From Saussurea involucrata (Eukaryota > Streptophyta > Magnoliopsida > Asterales > Asteraceae): a stretch of 64,000 nucleotides of DNA. The stretch lies in assembly GCA_033807775.1 (NCBI GenBank), contig CM066317.1:11429870-11493869 (forward strand), in the 5' to 3' direction. Shown piece by piece: positions 12,033 to 21,889 of the stretch. How positions within the stretch are numbered: position 1 is the first letter of the stretch; each line of letters begins with the position of its first letter. The position numbers were made by a program, and so were the translations under genes. The notes below the pieces were generated by a model, which worked only from the letters and a program-made list of their open reading frames with translations, had not been told where the DNA came from and searched no databases.

Positions 12033-13379
12033 GAGGTTGCTGCTGCGTTTTTCCTGTTCTGTAACTCGATCAACCAACCTTGGGCTAGTTTGCTTTCAAC
12101 AGGTTGCTTTGTTTGCTTCTGTTCGATTTTAAGTTTAGTTCTCGTGAATTTCAATTAGGTATATAGATTGTTGGTTTTGATCTCAGTTTTAGGATACAAA
12201 TTGAGTTGTTTGCTTTTGGTATTATTGAAAGTGTTTGGATTGAGCTTTTGATACGTGCTCGTATTTAGTTCTATTAGAATCTATAATTGATTTGCTTTTG
12301 GTTTTATGATTTGGGTCGTTTATTTTGGACAAGTAATCATGTTTGGAATCTGTTTAGGAATGGTTCAATAGTACTTATGTTTGACAATTAGGTTTTTTTT
12401 TTGCATGGTTGTGTTATTTCTAGTATGACCTTTAAATGAATATGAAATAACAAAATTATTCATATGAAAAAACAGGGATATGGCCTGTTTTTGTGTCTGT
12501 GTATAATTCCTTTACTCCATAAGTTTTTCCTTTTGTTTTGCCTCTCAACCGTGGCTTACTTCTCGCAAGTCAAGTGCAGAGGGATGTTTGTATGGTCTTG
12601 GCTACTGGATGTTGTATGCCTTGGTTTGGATTAATGCATGTTTGCCTTACAAAAAAAATATTTTTTAATCAAAAAATGAACATATTGTTATAACTTAAAT
12701 ATAACAATATGACTTGATAAGCTAAACTATACTTGATGCTAGGTCCATACGGCATAAAATAGGTCAAGGGGTATCTAATTCGTATGCTTAAATAAACAGA
12801 CTTTTTAGACAGCTCCATACCTATACCGGTGGTGAAGCAGAGAGAAGGATGCCCTCGTCCTACAAGAACCCAGCATTTTATATGATATGGGACAAATTTG
12901 AAATGATTTTTCATACTTCGTACTTCATTTATCTTTCTTTCTCATCAATGTGGAAATTACGTCTATTTGTCTATATATTTTTTAATATATATCTGCTATT
13001 GGTCTTCTAAAATTTAAGTTGCGGTCAACTTGAACTGTTCAACTCTCTGTGCTCAGAGCTGTTAGCACATGTTTAATTTTTTTTTCCTGTTATAATGGTC
13101 AAATGGGATGGAATTACTTATTAACTGGCATCCTACAAAAAAGGCAGTTACCACACAAACCCATACAAGATATACATTAATGTCATGGGAATCCCACAAA
13201 AACCGGCAGTTACCAAAATAACCGCTATTATGACATCCATAATTAAAATCGGATTAGTTGACAATTTACTAATATACCCTTATTATTTAAAATTAAAACT
13301 AATTAAATTGTTTAAATCTAAGGGCCATGGTTGGTTTGCAAAGTTTGCATGATCTGCATGGTTTGCAATGGATAATTCA

Positions 13380-13381
<2 letters not shown>
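12033..13381. other. Intergenic DNA, no gene recognised
   Basis: This is T-rich single-copy-looking sequence with runs of T and A and no ORF with recognisable protein motifs. The first 350 bp resemble a plant intron or UTR in composition (long T-rich stretches with GATTT/TTTG repeats), but I see no exon to attach it to. Confidence 0.5.
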
Positions 13382-13411
<30 letters not shown>

Positions 13412-13414
<3 letters not shown>

Positions 13415-13642
13415 CGATAATCAAATGAGAACCTAAAATAGGTTGAGAACCGTGAAAACCAATCTAAACCGTTAATTGATTTTAATCTATGCACATTATT
13501 ATAGACAAAAATAGGTTAAGAACCGTGAGAACCTATGAATAAATTTTTATGTTTTTAAAACCATAGGATCAAAACCAAATGACGGCTTAGATCAGTTTCC
13601 ACGGTTCTCAACCTATTTTTGGTTCTCACATGATTTAACCCC
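13412..13642. mobile_element. Hairpin (foldback) MITE inserted in a TA microsatellite
   Basis: Terminal inverted repeats at 13426-13459 and 13595-13628 match at 32 of 34 positions and include the core AGGTTGAGAACCGTG. A third partial copy of the same core lies at about 13508-13535. The element is embedded in (TA)n at 13382-13411 and (TG)n(TA)n at 13643-13671, so the target duplication is presumably TA but cannot be delimited. A related end occurs at 38190. Confidence 0.75.
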
Positions 13643-14702
13643 TGTGTGTGTGTATATATATATATATATATTACATGTCGTTTTTAAACCGGATAAGGTA
13701 ATCATACATGATTTTAACAGAATTACGATAACTGATATATGCAATACCTTCTTTTTTTGAACGATGGAGATTTTATTAACCAGCAAGGAGTTAGGAAACA
13801 ACAATTACAAAGCAGAACAAACAAGCATGGGTCTTGTAACCAACCCACCCAAATAATCGAGAGTTTACTACTCCTACTAGTAACCCAAAAAAACAAATGG
13901 GCAACAATGTTATCCTATAACACCGCCTTTTTCGACTTAGATGGTCTATACAAGGTTCCATTCCGGTGAGACCAGATAGAGGTTTTTCATAGTAAACATG
14001 TCATTATAAACCTAATGCATCAACGAACGGTGTTGTTGGGACCTCGTTTTGGTGTTGAAACTTGGTAAATGGTGAAGTTACTACAGAGAACTCGAATCAC
14101 TCGTATTGTAATCGTATTGGTCGGTAGAAATCGAGGGTCAACGGACTATAACCACAACGACGGTGATAAATTACCGCATGAAATCAACCCATTAGAGTGG
14201 TAATTGCCAAACTTGTTTGAAAAATGAGGACCAATGAATTGTAATACTTGGGGATAAATTATGCATATAGGGTCAAACTTATGATATTGGATCTCTAACG
14301 AGAGTTATGTATTTATACAAGTAGTAGACACAATTTCAAGTAGCCAACATATGCGTTTATGTCATATCATGGATGGTTTTATATTTTTATAAATGCATGA
14401 ACATGAATGACAACGGAATATTTATTTTGATGTTAAACCTTTTAAAACCGTATGATTAACAGACACACACACAATGTAACCATCGGTGTTCGAATCAACT
14501 TGTGCATATCTAGACTAATCAAGAAAATTGATATACTCAAGATTTCAGGGGTTCAACATCGCGCAATCTCATCAAACATGTAATTGTAACAATTCAAGAC
14601 GAAAATTTAAATGTTACGTTATTATTTCAACCAACAAACATGATATACAAAATTGCTAACACAAATATAAGTGACTCATTTGTGGGCATGAAGCATTTAT
14701 TA
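13643..14702. other. Intergenic DNA with TG/TA microsatellite
   Basis: After the (TG)n(TA)n tract to 13671 the sequence is AT-rich. A weak plus-strand ORF at 13739-13969 has no recognisable motif. A TTTTTTTGAACG-type string at 13752 resembles the T-rich start of the LINE 3' end at 45307 and may be a short LINE-tail remnant. Confidence 0.4.
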
Positions 14703-15016
14703 GCATTTCCAACAGATTTTCTATAATTTTTCTAAAATAGATAATCAAAATTTAAAATCTTTAAAAATAATTGAATTCATCTCCAACATATTTTCGATTT
14801 TAGAGATTTAACACAAGTTATATTAATATAATATTCTCTAATTTATCTTTCCAATACACTTTATAAAAAAAACTTAATATAAATTGATAAAAGTTAAATC
14901 TCATTGGTGAGATTTAAGTAAATAATCATTTTTCTCTCCTACCACCAAGTTTTAGAGAGGTTTAGAGAACAAAAAACTCAATTTTTTCTATTTTAGCAAA
15001 ACTGTTGGAGATGCTC
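14703..15016. mobile_element. Harbinger-type MITE (GGAGCATCTCCAACAG family), degenerate
   Basis: The left end GCATTTCCAACAG and the right end CTGTTGGAGATGCTCC are inverted repeats. The subterminal TTCTAAAATAG/CTATTTTAGCA strings are also inverted. A TTA precedes the left end; the right target copy has decayed. The same TIR family occurs at 17216-17440. Confidence 0.65.
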
Positions 15017-16093
15017 CAAGGGGTGGAAGAGAATTACTTTTCTATACCACTTTTTTAATAACATAAAAAAATCAATTTTCGAAAATATTTTTAAAAAATC
15101 AATTTTCAAAAAAGGGTTATAAAATTATTCAACTTCATCACTGTTTGTAGATCTTTTTGACTCAATTAAAGCAGATTATTGGTGTTGAAAAAGAAAAATA
15201 CATTATTATTTATCGGAATTCGACTATTTTTTTAATTAGCTCTTTTTAATGTCGAAAGTATGAATATATGACATATATGTAAAGAGGGAGAATCAAACGA
15301 GTACAATATGGCCAAACTAAGAGAACAAAAAGAACGGCAAAATCACATGTGATTTTACATTCGATTACGAAACGGTCAAGGTAAGGGTGAGCAGACGACC
15401 TTCGCGGCCAAAGTCGCGTGAATCACATGTAATTCAACTATTTTCGTGCCCTTTCGTTTGATTACTATTCTCGTATAAACCTATATATTATACATTCATC
15501 CCACTTTCAATTTAGATACACAAAGTTTGTGTGTCTGTATTCGAAATTTTCAAGATCGTATAAATTTGTAATTCTAGCTAGATGCTTTATTTTGTAGTAT
15601 ATTATAAGGTTAACATCCTGAGTCAATCCTGAAAAAACCCCGAAGGCTCACGAAAAAAGAGATGAAAAAGTATGTACACATGAAATGTCAATTAAAGAAG
15701 TTAAAATGAATGTTTTTTTGTGTGTGTGTGTGTGTATGTGTATAATTTGTTTTATTTTTTCTTCCATTTTTTATTATATTTCACCCATTTTATATTAAAA
15801 AATAAGATTTTTTATTCGTGTTTTGTTTTATGAGACGTCAGATATGTGTGACGAGACTTGGGGCAGGTCAGGGAACTGATACCGAGTGACTATCTGTTAA
15901 TACAATCGAAGATATCGATTCTTATTTTGTAAATCTAATGTTATTAAGACTTGTGAGTTTATAAATGTGACACTGTCGCCTCTTGACAACATAATTATTA
16001 AAAACCAAAAATTTAAAATTAAAAAACCTCAAAAAAGAGTTTCATGTTCTTTTTTGAAGAAAAAAAAGGGTTTTATATTAAAACTTCATTTAG
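15017..16093. other. Intergenic AT-rich DNA
   Basis: No gene is visible. It contains local A/T-rich direct repeats (AATCAATTTTC twice near 15070-15110), inverted ATCACATGTGATTTTAC-type strings at 15340-15430, and a short (TG)n at about 15718-15736. Confidence 0.4.
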
Positions 16094-16292
16094 AAAACAA
16101 AGGAAAGTGAGTAAGTGACAAGGGTTATGGCGTATTGGTTAAAGGCACTGGGGGATGTGGCAGAATAATCCATCTGCCCAAGGTTTGAATCCAGGCGTAC
16201 ACAATTTGTGGCCACTGAGGTTTAATCTCAGGGCTAATATCTTACGGTCATAATTTGCCAAGAGATTTCCAATAAAAAACAAGGGAAAGTGA
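16094..16292 (+). mobile_element. tRNA-derived SINE with 17-bp target duplication
   Basis: The body is about 16111-16275. An A-box-like TGGCGTATTGG is at 16128-16138 and a B-box GGTTTGAATCC at 16182-16192; their spacing is typical of an internal tRNA-type Pol III promoter. The flanks 16094-16110 and 16276-16292 are direct repeats matching at 16 of 17 positions, as expected for LINE-mediated insertion. It is not a functional tRNA gene because no cloverleaf can be completed. Confidence 0.78.
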
Positions 16293-16655
16293 AAGAGGAG
16301 TTGTTGTAATATTAAAGATTGCATGTGAATGAAGATATCAATTACTTAATGGTTGGGAGGTCCAAATGCCAATTGTTACTTAAGATGCATTATTGAAAAA
16401 GACAATCATATAAGTTACTTAAAAATAATAATAATATTATAATTATTTACAAAAAAGCAAAATTCAGAGGTAATATTGAAAAACAACGATCGAGATCGGA
16501 TATTCAAATGGTTATAAATCAACGATGGTAACATAAGGATATGAGACAGGATCAAGGAACGAACGAAGATAATATGGTATTGGTCTACATATTAAAGGAA
16601 CATGTTTTATTAAATGATAAACAAATGTAAAACAGAAACACGGGTTATATATATA

Positions 16656-16684
16656 CTAGTTATTTGCCCGCGCAATGCAGCGGG
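16656..16684 (-). mobile_element. Helitron 3' terminus
   Basis: Read on the minus strand, the hairpin CCCGC...GCGGG (16684-16667) is followed 7 nt later by CTAG (16659-16656) and then a T at 16655. This is the standard Helitron 3' end: a short GC hairpin 10-12 nt before CTRR, inserted 5' of T. The element body would extend to higher coordinates; I could not find its 5' TC end. Confidence 0.6.
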
Positions 16685-16774
16685 ATGCAAAATTCGTCTA
16701 AATATGAAATCCATCCAAGACATGTGAAATTCATCCAAACGACACATAAAGTTTGTTTTGCAAAAACGACTTTA

Positions 16775-17063
16775 GGGCATCTCTAATGGGTTACAGTATA
16801 TTTTACACCAAATTTCAAAAACAGTTTAAAAAATAGTGTAAATTTTAGTGTTAATCGTAAATCTTATATAATGGGTAACACTATTTTTAAAAGTGATGTA
16901 AGAAGTAGTGTAAATAAATAGTGTTACACCAAATATAGTGTAATACTATTCATTACACTATATTTAGTGTGAAAAATAGAGACCCCATTGGAGATGTGAA
17001 TAGTGTATTTCACACCAAATTTAGTGTTTAGTATAAGATTTAGTGACCCCATTGGAGATGGTC
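16775..17063. mobile_element. MITE with GGGCATCTC(C/T)AATGGG termini
   Basis: The left end GGGCATCTCTAATGGG and right end CCCCATTGGAGATGGTC are inverted repeats. TTA lies left of the element and TTG right of it, consistent with a decayed 3-bp TTA target site (PIF/Harbinger style). The interior is rich in AGTGTAA/TTACACTA inverted strings. Confidence 0.65.
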
Positions 17064-17215
17064 TTGGTAGGTAAATGCCTAGATTATGAATTGTTCATTT
17101 CAGTGTTTTACTAATAATCAAACCAAAAAAGCTAGATAGATTTTTTATTATGAACTGAATAGAAGACTAATACAATTTTCATAAAAAGAAAATAATTTAA
17201 TAACAAATCAATAAT

Positions 17216-17440
17216 TGGAGCATCTCCAACAGCATTGCTAATTTTTTTCTAAAATAGAGAAGGAAAAGTCAAAATTGCTAAATTTTTTTCCTTTCAACTC
17301 CAACAGCATTGCTAATTTTTTTTCTAAGAATTTTTTTTGAAGATTCTCTATTTTAGCAAACCATATAGCAAAACTGTTGGAGATAAATAGCAAACCAAAA
17401 CCCACTTTTTCCTATTTTAGAAATGTTGTTGGAGATGCTC
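17216..17440. mobile_element. Harbinger-type MITE (GGAGCATCTCCAACA)
   Basis: GGAGCATCTCCAACAGCATT at the left is the inverted repeat of AATGTTGTTGGAGATGCTC at the right. TTA follows the right end. The interior holds a direct repeat of CCAACAGCATTGCTAA. No ORF is present. Confidence 0.7.
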
Positions 17441-18096
17441 TTACACACACACACACAAAAGAAAGAATTTGGTGTTAAAGAGGGAATGAAGTATTACTGG
17501 AAGCAAAAAAGCAAAAGCAAACAGAGTGATTTGCTTTTTTTTTGCACAACAAACAACCAAATTTTATACCCAAACAAAACAATCATACAAAGTTCATGGC
17601 CACACAAATAAGCCGAGTCACACCTGACCACAGCAGCAGGCCGAAACGTACCCAACATAGCTTATACAAGAAACAAAAGCAACAAAGACAACGCAGTGCT
17701 TAACGAAACCAGAAGCAGAACAACCCGTTTGCTAGAGGCAAACCCAAAATATTCTAACTGTACTACTGCTGCGTCATTTCAGCACTGCTGAATGGATTAA
17801 GCCAAGCCAAACGAACTCATTCTGTAGCAGCCTATAGTAGCTTAAATAGACCTGCTTAATCGAGACAGCCCTTCTGAATGGCTTAAGGCAACCGAACCAG
17901 ACTCCACCCAACTTAACCAAACAACCTGCTTAATTCACACAGCCCTCCGGTCAAATCCAGACACAACCATCTCTCTTCATCCTCCTCCACAGCCCAGCCA
18001 GTCCCTCGAGCCGATCAACCTTCTGAATCGCCATGCTCCTCGATCTAAATGACTAATACGGATATTATTTGATTATATCAACACATAAATGACTAA
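17441..18096. other. Intergenic DNA, C/A-rich on plus strand
   Basis: It begins with a (CA)n tract at 17443-17456. Much of 17590-18050 is richer in C than its surroundings and contains recurring CTGCTTAAT and AGCC strings (17780-17960), suggesting a decayed repeat, but no terminal repeats or protein motif could be defined. Confidence 0.35.
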
Positions 18097-18372
18097 AGGG
18101 CCGTTTACCAAACTCTTACTCAGGTAAGCACCTACCAAGTCACATTACCTTACAAATGAATATGGCAAGGACCAAAAATTCCACCCAGTAAGAGCTAAGG
18201 CAAAGACCAAGAGTCTTACCCCGGTAAGTGACTGTGAAGACTCTTACCACGGTTAGTGCTTAACGGAAAAATTGTTGCATACGGTATCCTTTTGGTGTAC
18301 CTGATAAGTAAGTGATAGTGTTATATTTTACAAGTAAGCACCTACCCGAATAAGCGTTTCGTAAACGGCCCC
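18097..18372. mobile_element. Harbinger/Tourist-type MITE, GGGCCGTTTACC family, copy 1
   Basis: The 276-bp element has termini AGGGCCGTTTACCAAAC and the inverse of GGGGCCGTTTACGAAAC, flanked by TAA at 18094-18096 and 18373-18375. The interior is full of GGTAAG/CTTACC inverted strings. A second copy sits in a deaminase-gene intron at 41833-42113. Confidence 0.82.
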
Positions 18373-19804
18373 TAAGGCTATCTGACATCTATACTAAGAT
18401 TTTGGTTAATTTTGAATTTTAACGATGATGTTTTTCCGAGATAAGTAGGGCTCTTACCGTCTAAAAGTTGTATCGGCTTTCCTTTGGCATTTAGAAGTGA
18501 TAATACCTAAACGTATTATGTACGTATCTGAATAATTATTAAAACCCTTACTGTATGACAAATTAGTTCCAAAACTTCAAGTTAATAGAGCGATTCTAAA
18601 TGGAAAACCGTAGAAAAATGAAAACTAATTGATCCATTCCAGTAGAAACCATGCAGAAATGGAAAACTAATAGATAGATTCCAATGAAAGTAGTTTCAAA
18701 ACTTCAAGTTGATTAAAAAAGAAAGATGAGTTTGCACGACGGTATATTTTACCTACCAAAATATAATTGTTCCAACTTCCAAATGGTTCATATATAGTCT
18801 GGTTTATGTTTGCCTTCAAAATTTTACAACACCATTTGCTGCTTCTTTTCCAACATCATCTTCCACAGAGATACCTACTGCAAAAATCTCAACTCTCCGT
18901 AAACTCTTCCCTTTGCAATCTCTCAAGAAGTTAACATCCAAATTGGTCCAAAAAATACCACATCAACCAACGCCTGCACAATTTGGACAAAACCATTAAA
19001 AAGTTTCTATGATATGAACGAGGCTCGGTGAAAGCATGACTACCAACATGTACAAACGCATAATCGACATAACCAGTAAAAAGTTTTTGTAATATGAATG
19101 AAATTCGGTGAAAGAACCTACAAATATGGAAAGTACAAGAAATAAGAATAATACTTGCAACAGAAGAACAAATCGAGCAAATGTACCAGATTAGAAACCC
19201 TAACAGATTTATGTCTTCGTCAAGAGGAGGAAGATGAGTGAGAGTGAATCATTGATTTGGGAGAAACTTTTGATATCGAAAAAGGAACCTACAAGATATC
19301 AAAGCACAAGAAATGAGATTAATACTTGCAACAGAAGAACAAATTGAGCAAATTACAAACCGAGCAACAGAATAATAAATCGAGCAAATTACAAACTGAG
19401 CAATAGAAAAATAAATCAAGCAAACTACAAACCGAGCAATAGAAGAACAAATCGAGAAAACTAATGTACCAAATTAGAAAACCTACCAGATTTATGTCTT
19501 CGTCTTCGTCAAGAGGGGGAGAGGAGCGAGAATGAATCATTGATTTGGGGGAAATTGATAAACTACATAAAAACCCCTCTGCATCGTGGTATGAATCGTC
19601 TAGAAGGAGTGTGAATCGTCGTTTAGGGATGTGAGTAGTCGTTTGTGGGCTGGGAAGCGTGGGGCCTGACTTCTAAAATGCATGAGTAAGAGTTAGTAAT
19701 TAAGAGTTTTTAAGAGATTGTGCTTTAAAATGTTGTACTTTGAGCTATAAAAGTTGTTTTTAAGAGTTTGGGGGTTAAATGCTTTATAATATAGTATAGA
19801 TAGG
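18373..19804. other. Intergenic DNA with local direct repeats
   Basis: Two direct copies of one block lie at about 19136-19266 and 19308-19552; both contain an AATACTTGCAACAGAAGAAC string and end in GAATCATTGATTTGGG. The second copy is expanded by a GAGCAA...AACAAATC unit of about 36 bp (19345-19450). A smaller duplication (CAAAACTTCAAGTT) is at 18571 and 18696. No protein-coding gene is recognised. Confidence 0.5.
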
Positions 19805-20091
19805 GTGCGTTTCTTTTGCAAACCAAGCAATTCGTACAAACTATACAAACCAAGCAATTCGTACAAACTATACAAACCAATTTTAGTCGTTCATCAAGTC
19901 TAATAAATATCTGATTTTATTATGTTTCCTAATCTAAAGTCATGATCATAATTAATGAACTTAATCATCTTCCATATATATCACAATCATTATTAATGAA
20001 TGATAATAATTACCATAAATATATCTGTTGTTGTCTAATATAGTGGTTTGCAAAGTTTGTACAAATTGTTTGGTTTGCAAAAGAAGCGCAC
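19805..20091. mobile_element. TIR MITE flanked by TA
   Basis: The ends 19805-19842 and 20054-20091 are inverted repeats matching at 35 of 38 positions, including TTCTTTTGCAAACCAA. A 20-bp unit (ACAAACTATACAAACCAAGC type) is duplicated inside the left arm. The right end runs into a (TA)n tract. Confidence 0.75.
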
Positions 20092-20318
20092 TATATATAT
20101 ATATATATAGGGGTAGTATCGGGTACAAACCAGTTAGTTTGTACAAACTCGTACAAACCATACCTAGCTTCATGATTTTGTAAATTTGGCTTCATGAATA
20201 TATATATATATATATATATTGGCTTCATGAATATATAATTTGGCTTCATGAATATATCATTTGGCATTTTTAACTAATTTTTTTACAAAAATAAGGGTAT
20301 TCTTTTGAGGGGGAGTGT
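20092..20318. repeat. TA microsatellites and short tandem repeat before element B
   Basis: (TA)n tracts lie at 20091-20109 and 20198-20219. TTGGCTTCATGAATATAT recurs about three to four times between 20186 and 20265. The last 19 bp (20300-20318) match the polypurine-tract side of element B's own 3' LTR (26868-26886), so they are a remnant of an upstream internal region. Confidence 0.6.
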
Positions 20319-21889
20319 TGTAACGACCCAGACCAATCTGGAAAGTTTTACGTTTTTCGTCAAGATTTGGTAATAAGTAGAAGTTGAGGGCTGATTGGTA
20401 TCTTTGGGATGGAGTATAAAAGGGGCCAAAACCCTAGGAGAATATTTCCTATTGCTGATTTGTGTGTGTGGTCGGCTGGAAGAACAAAAGAAAGAAAGGA
20501 AGATAAGGAAAAAAGGAGAAAAGAGGAAGAAAGAAAGGAAGATAAGGAAAGAGAGAAGAAAGAGATTTCGTTTTGGAGAGAAGAGAAGGTGTTCTTTAGT
20601 AACCAATCCACCAGGTAACCTTCCTTAACCTCTCGAATCTGTGGTCTGTTTATAGAAGGTTTATCCTTTTGAGTTTTGGTTAAAAAGTAGAGTTTGAAGG
20701 TGGGTGGGAGAAATCGAGCCTCATAATGTGTTATTGTTGCTAAGAACTCGTTAATTGCTAAGTTTATAGTTGTTGTTGCTATTACTAATCTTTAATTCGA
20801 GAGAATCGAGTTGAGCCTATGGATTTCAGCCCAAAAATGGACCAGGTCGACGTCCGGACACCTTCTCGGGCGTCCGGATTCGTTGATGGATAGAAGGTAT
20901 CCGGACGAGGGAGTTGTCCGGATAGGAATGTTTATCCGGGTAGGTGTTGAGTCCGGTAAAGTCTTGTATCCGGTAAGTTCGGTACCCGGAAAGGGGTATC
21001 GTCCGGAGAGTAGAAGTTACCCGGAAAAGGAGTGTTGTCCGGATTAGTTGTCGTCCGGATTAGTGTGGGTGTCCGAACTCTTTAGCGTCCGGAAAAGTAG
21101 GGTTGTCCGGAAAACCTGAGTTGTCCGGATACTTTTGCTGAGTTGTTGTTTTATGTCCGTTTATTCAGGGAAGTCGATTTGGAAGTTGGAACGGTTTAGG
21201 AACGAGAAGTAAGAGCCTCAGGTGAGTTTTCTAAACTAAAATGTGTGGCTTTTAAAGTGTTTTCAAAATGCGTTATGAATGTTGAGAATTTCCATGCTTT
21301 ATTATTATGCTTTAATTGCATGAAAGTTGTTTAAAGTTTTATGTAGAATGTATGCATACATCAAGGAGACGTAAACTGGCAAAGACGGGAGAGTAGTTCC
21401 GCCAGCTCTCGTGCGGGAAGGGAGGTCCCTATATGCCAGGAGCGAGGCTCCGCAAGGCAGCATGAGGCTGACTCGTTGTCACCTTCGGGTAGGTTCAGGG
21501 TGTCAGATTACGAGGAGGCGGACTTTAGTCCGTATATGATTTTGACGTGTTGAGTATGAATGTTTAAAGCTGAAGAGATAAACTGTTTTTAAATGCTTTG
21601 ATAACTGTTAGGAGGGACTCACTAGACCTCATGGTCTAACCCTCGCATTTTCAAATTAAAACCTTTTCAGGTAAGCAGGTTTCCAGGAGCTCGGGCAAAT
21701 AGGCTGGGCTTAGCAAGAAGAGTCAAGAAGCATAGTGACACTCTAGTTATTAGTTTTTCTCAGTTGTGTATAGGTTGTTTCCGCCAACCTAAGCTATTTA
21801 TACAGATGAAATGAAACTTTTGTGGACCCAGTTTTGTAATTATTTAAATATAAATGCTAAGTATGCTTTATTTAGATTGGGTTGTTACA
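20319..21889 (+). repeat. 5' LTR of element B (1571 bp)
   Basis: TATAAAAG lies at 20415-20422 with a purine-rich leader (AAAGAAAGGAAG type) after it. CCACCAG|GTAACC at 20615 and TTTTCAG at 21670 delimit a putative 1056-bp leader intron. A cluster of TCCGGA/TCCGG sites fills 20849-21135. A TAGACC...GGTCTA hairpin at 21623-21638 precedes the acceptor. The ORFs on both strands over the GA-rich leader are low-complexity shadows. Confidence 0.92.
20415..20422 (+). promoter_or_regulatory. TATA box of LTR B
   Basis: TATAAAAG in the context GGAGTATAAAAGGGG, about 190 bp upstream of the donor at 20615. It is conserved at 26984-26991 in the right LTR, and element C has the related TATATAAA at the same place. 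Confidence 0.75.

Noticed and set aside
13739..13969. Host gene at 13739-13969
   Set aside because: The ORF begins in a T-rich repeat-like string, has no motif and no plausible neighbouring exons.
16128..16192. tRNA gene
   Set aside because: A- and B-box matches exist but no cloverleaf or anticodon arm can be drawn, and the 17-bp target duplication identifies a SINE.
20395..20628. Lys/Arg-rich and Ser/Leu-rich ORFs on both strands (also at 26753-27194)
   Set aside because: They are shadows of a GAAAG/GGAAG purine-rich LTR leader; overlapping frames on both strands are open because of low complexity.
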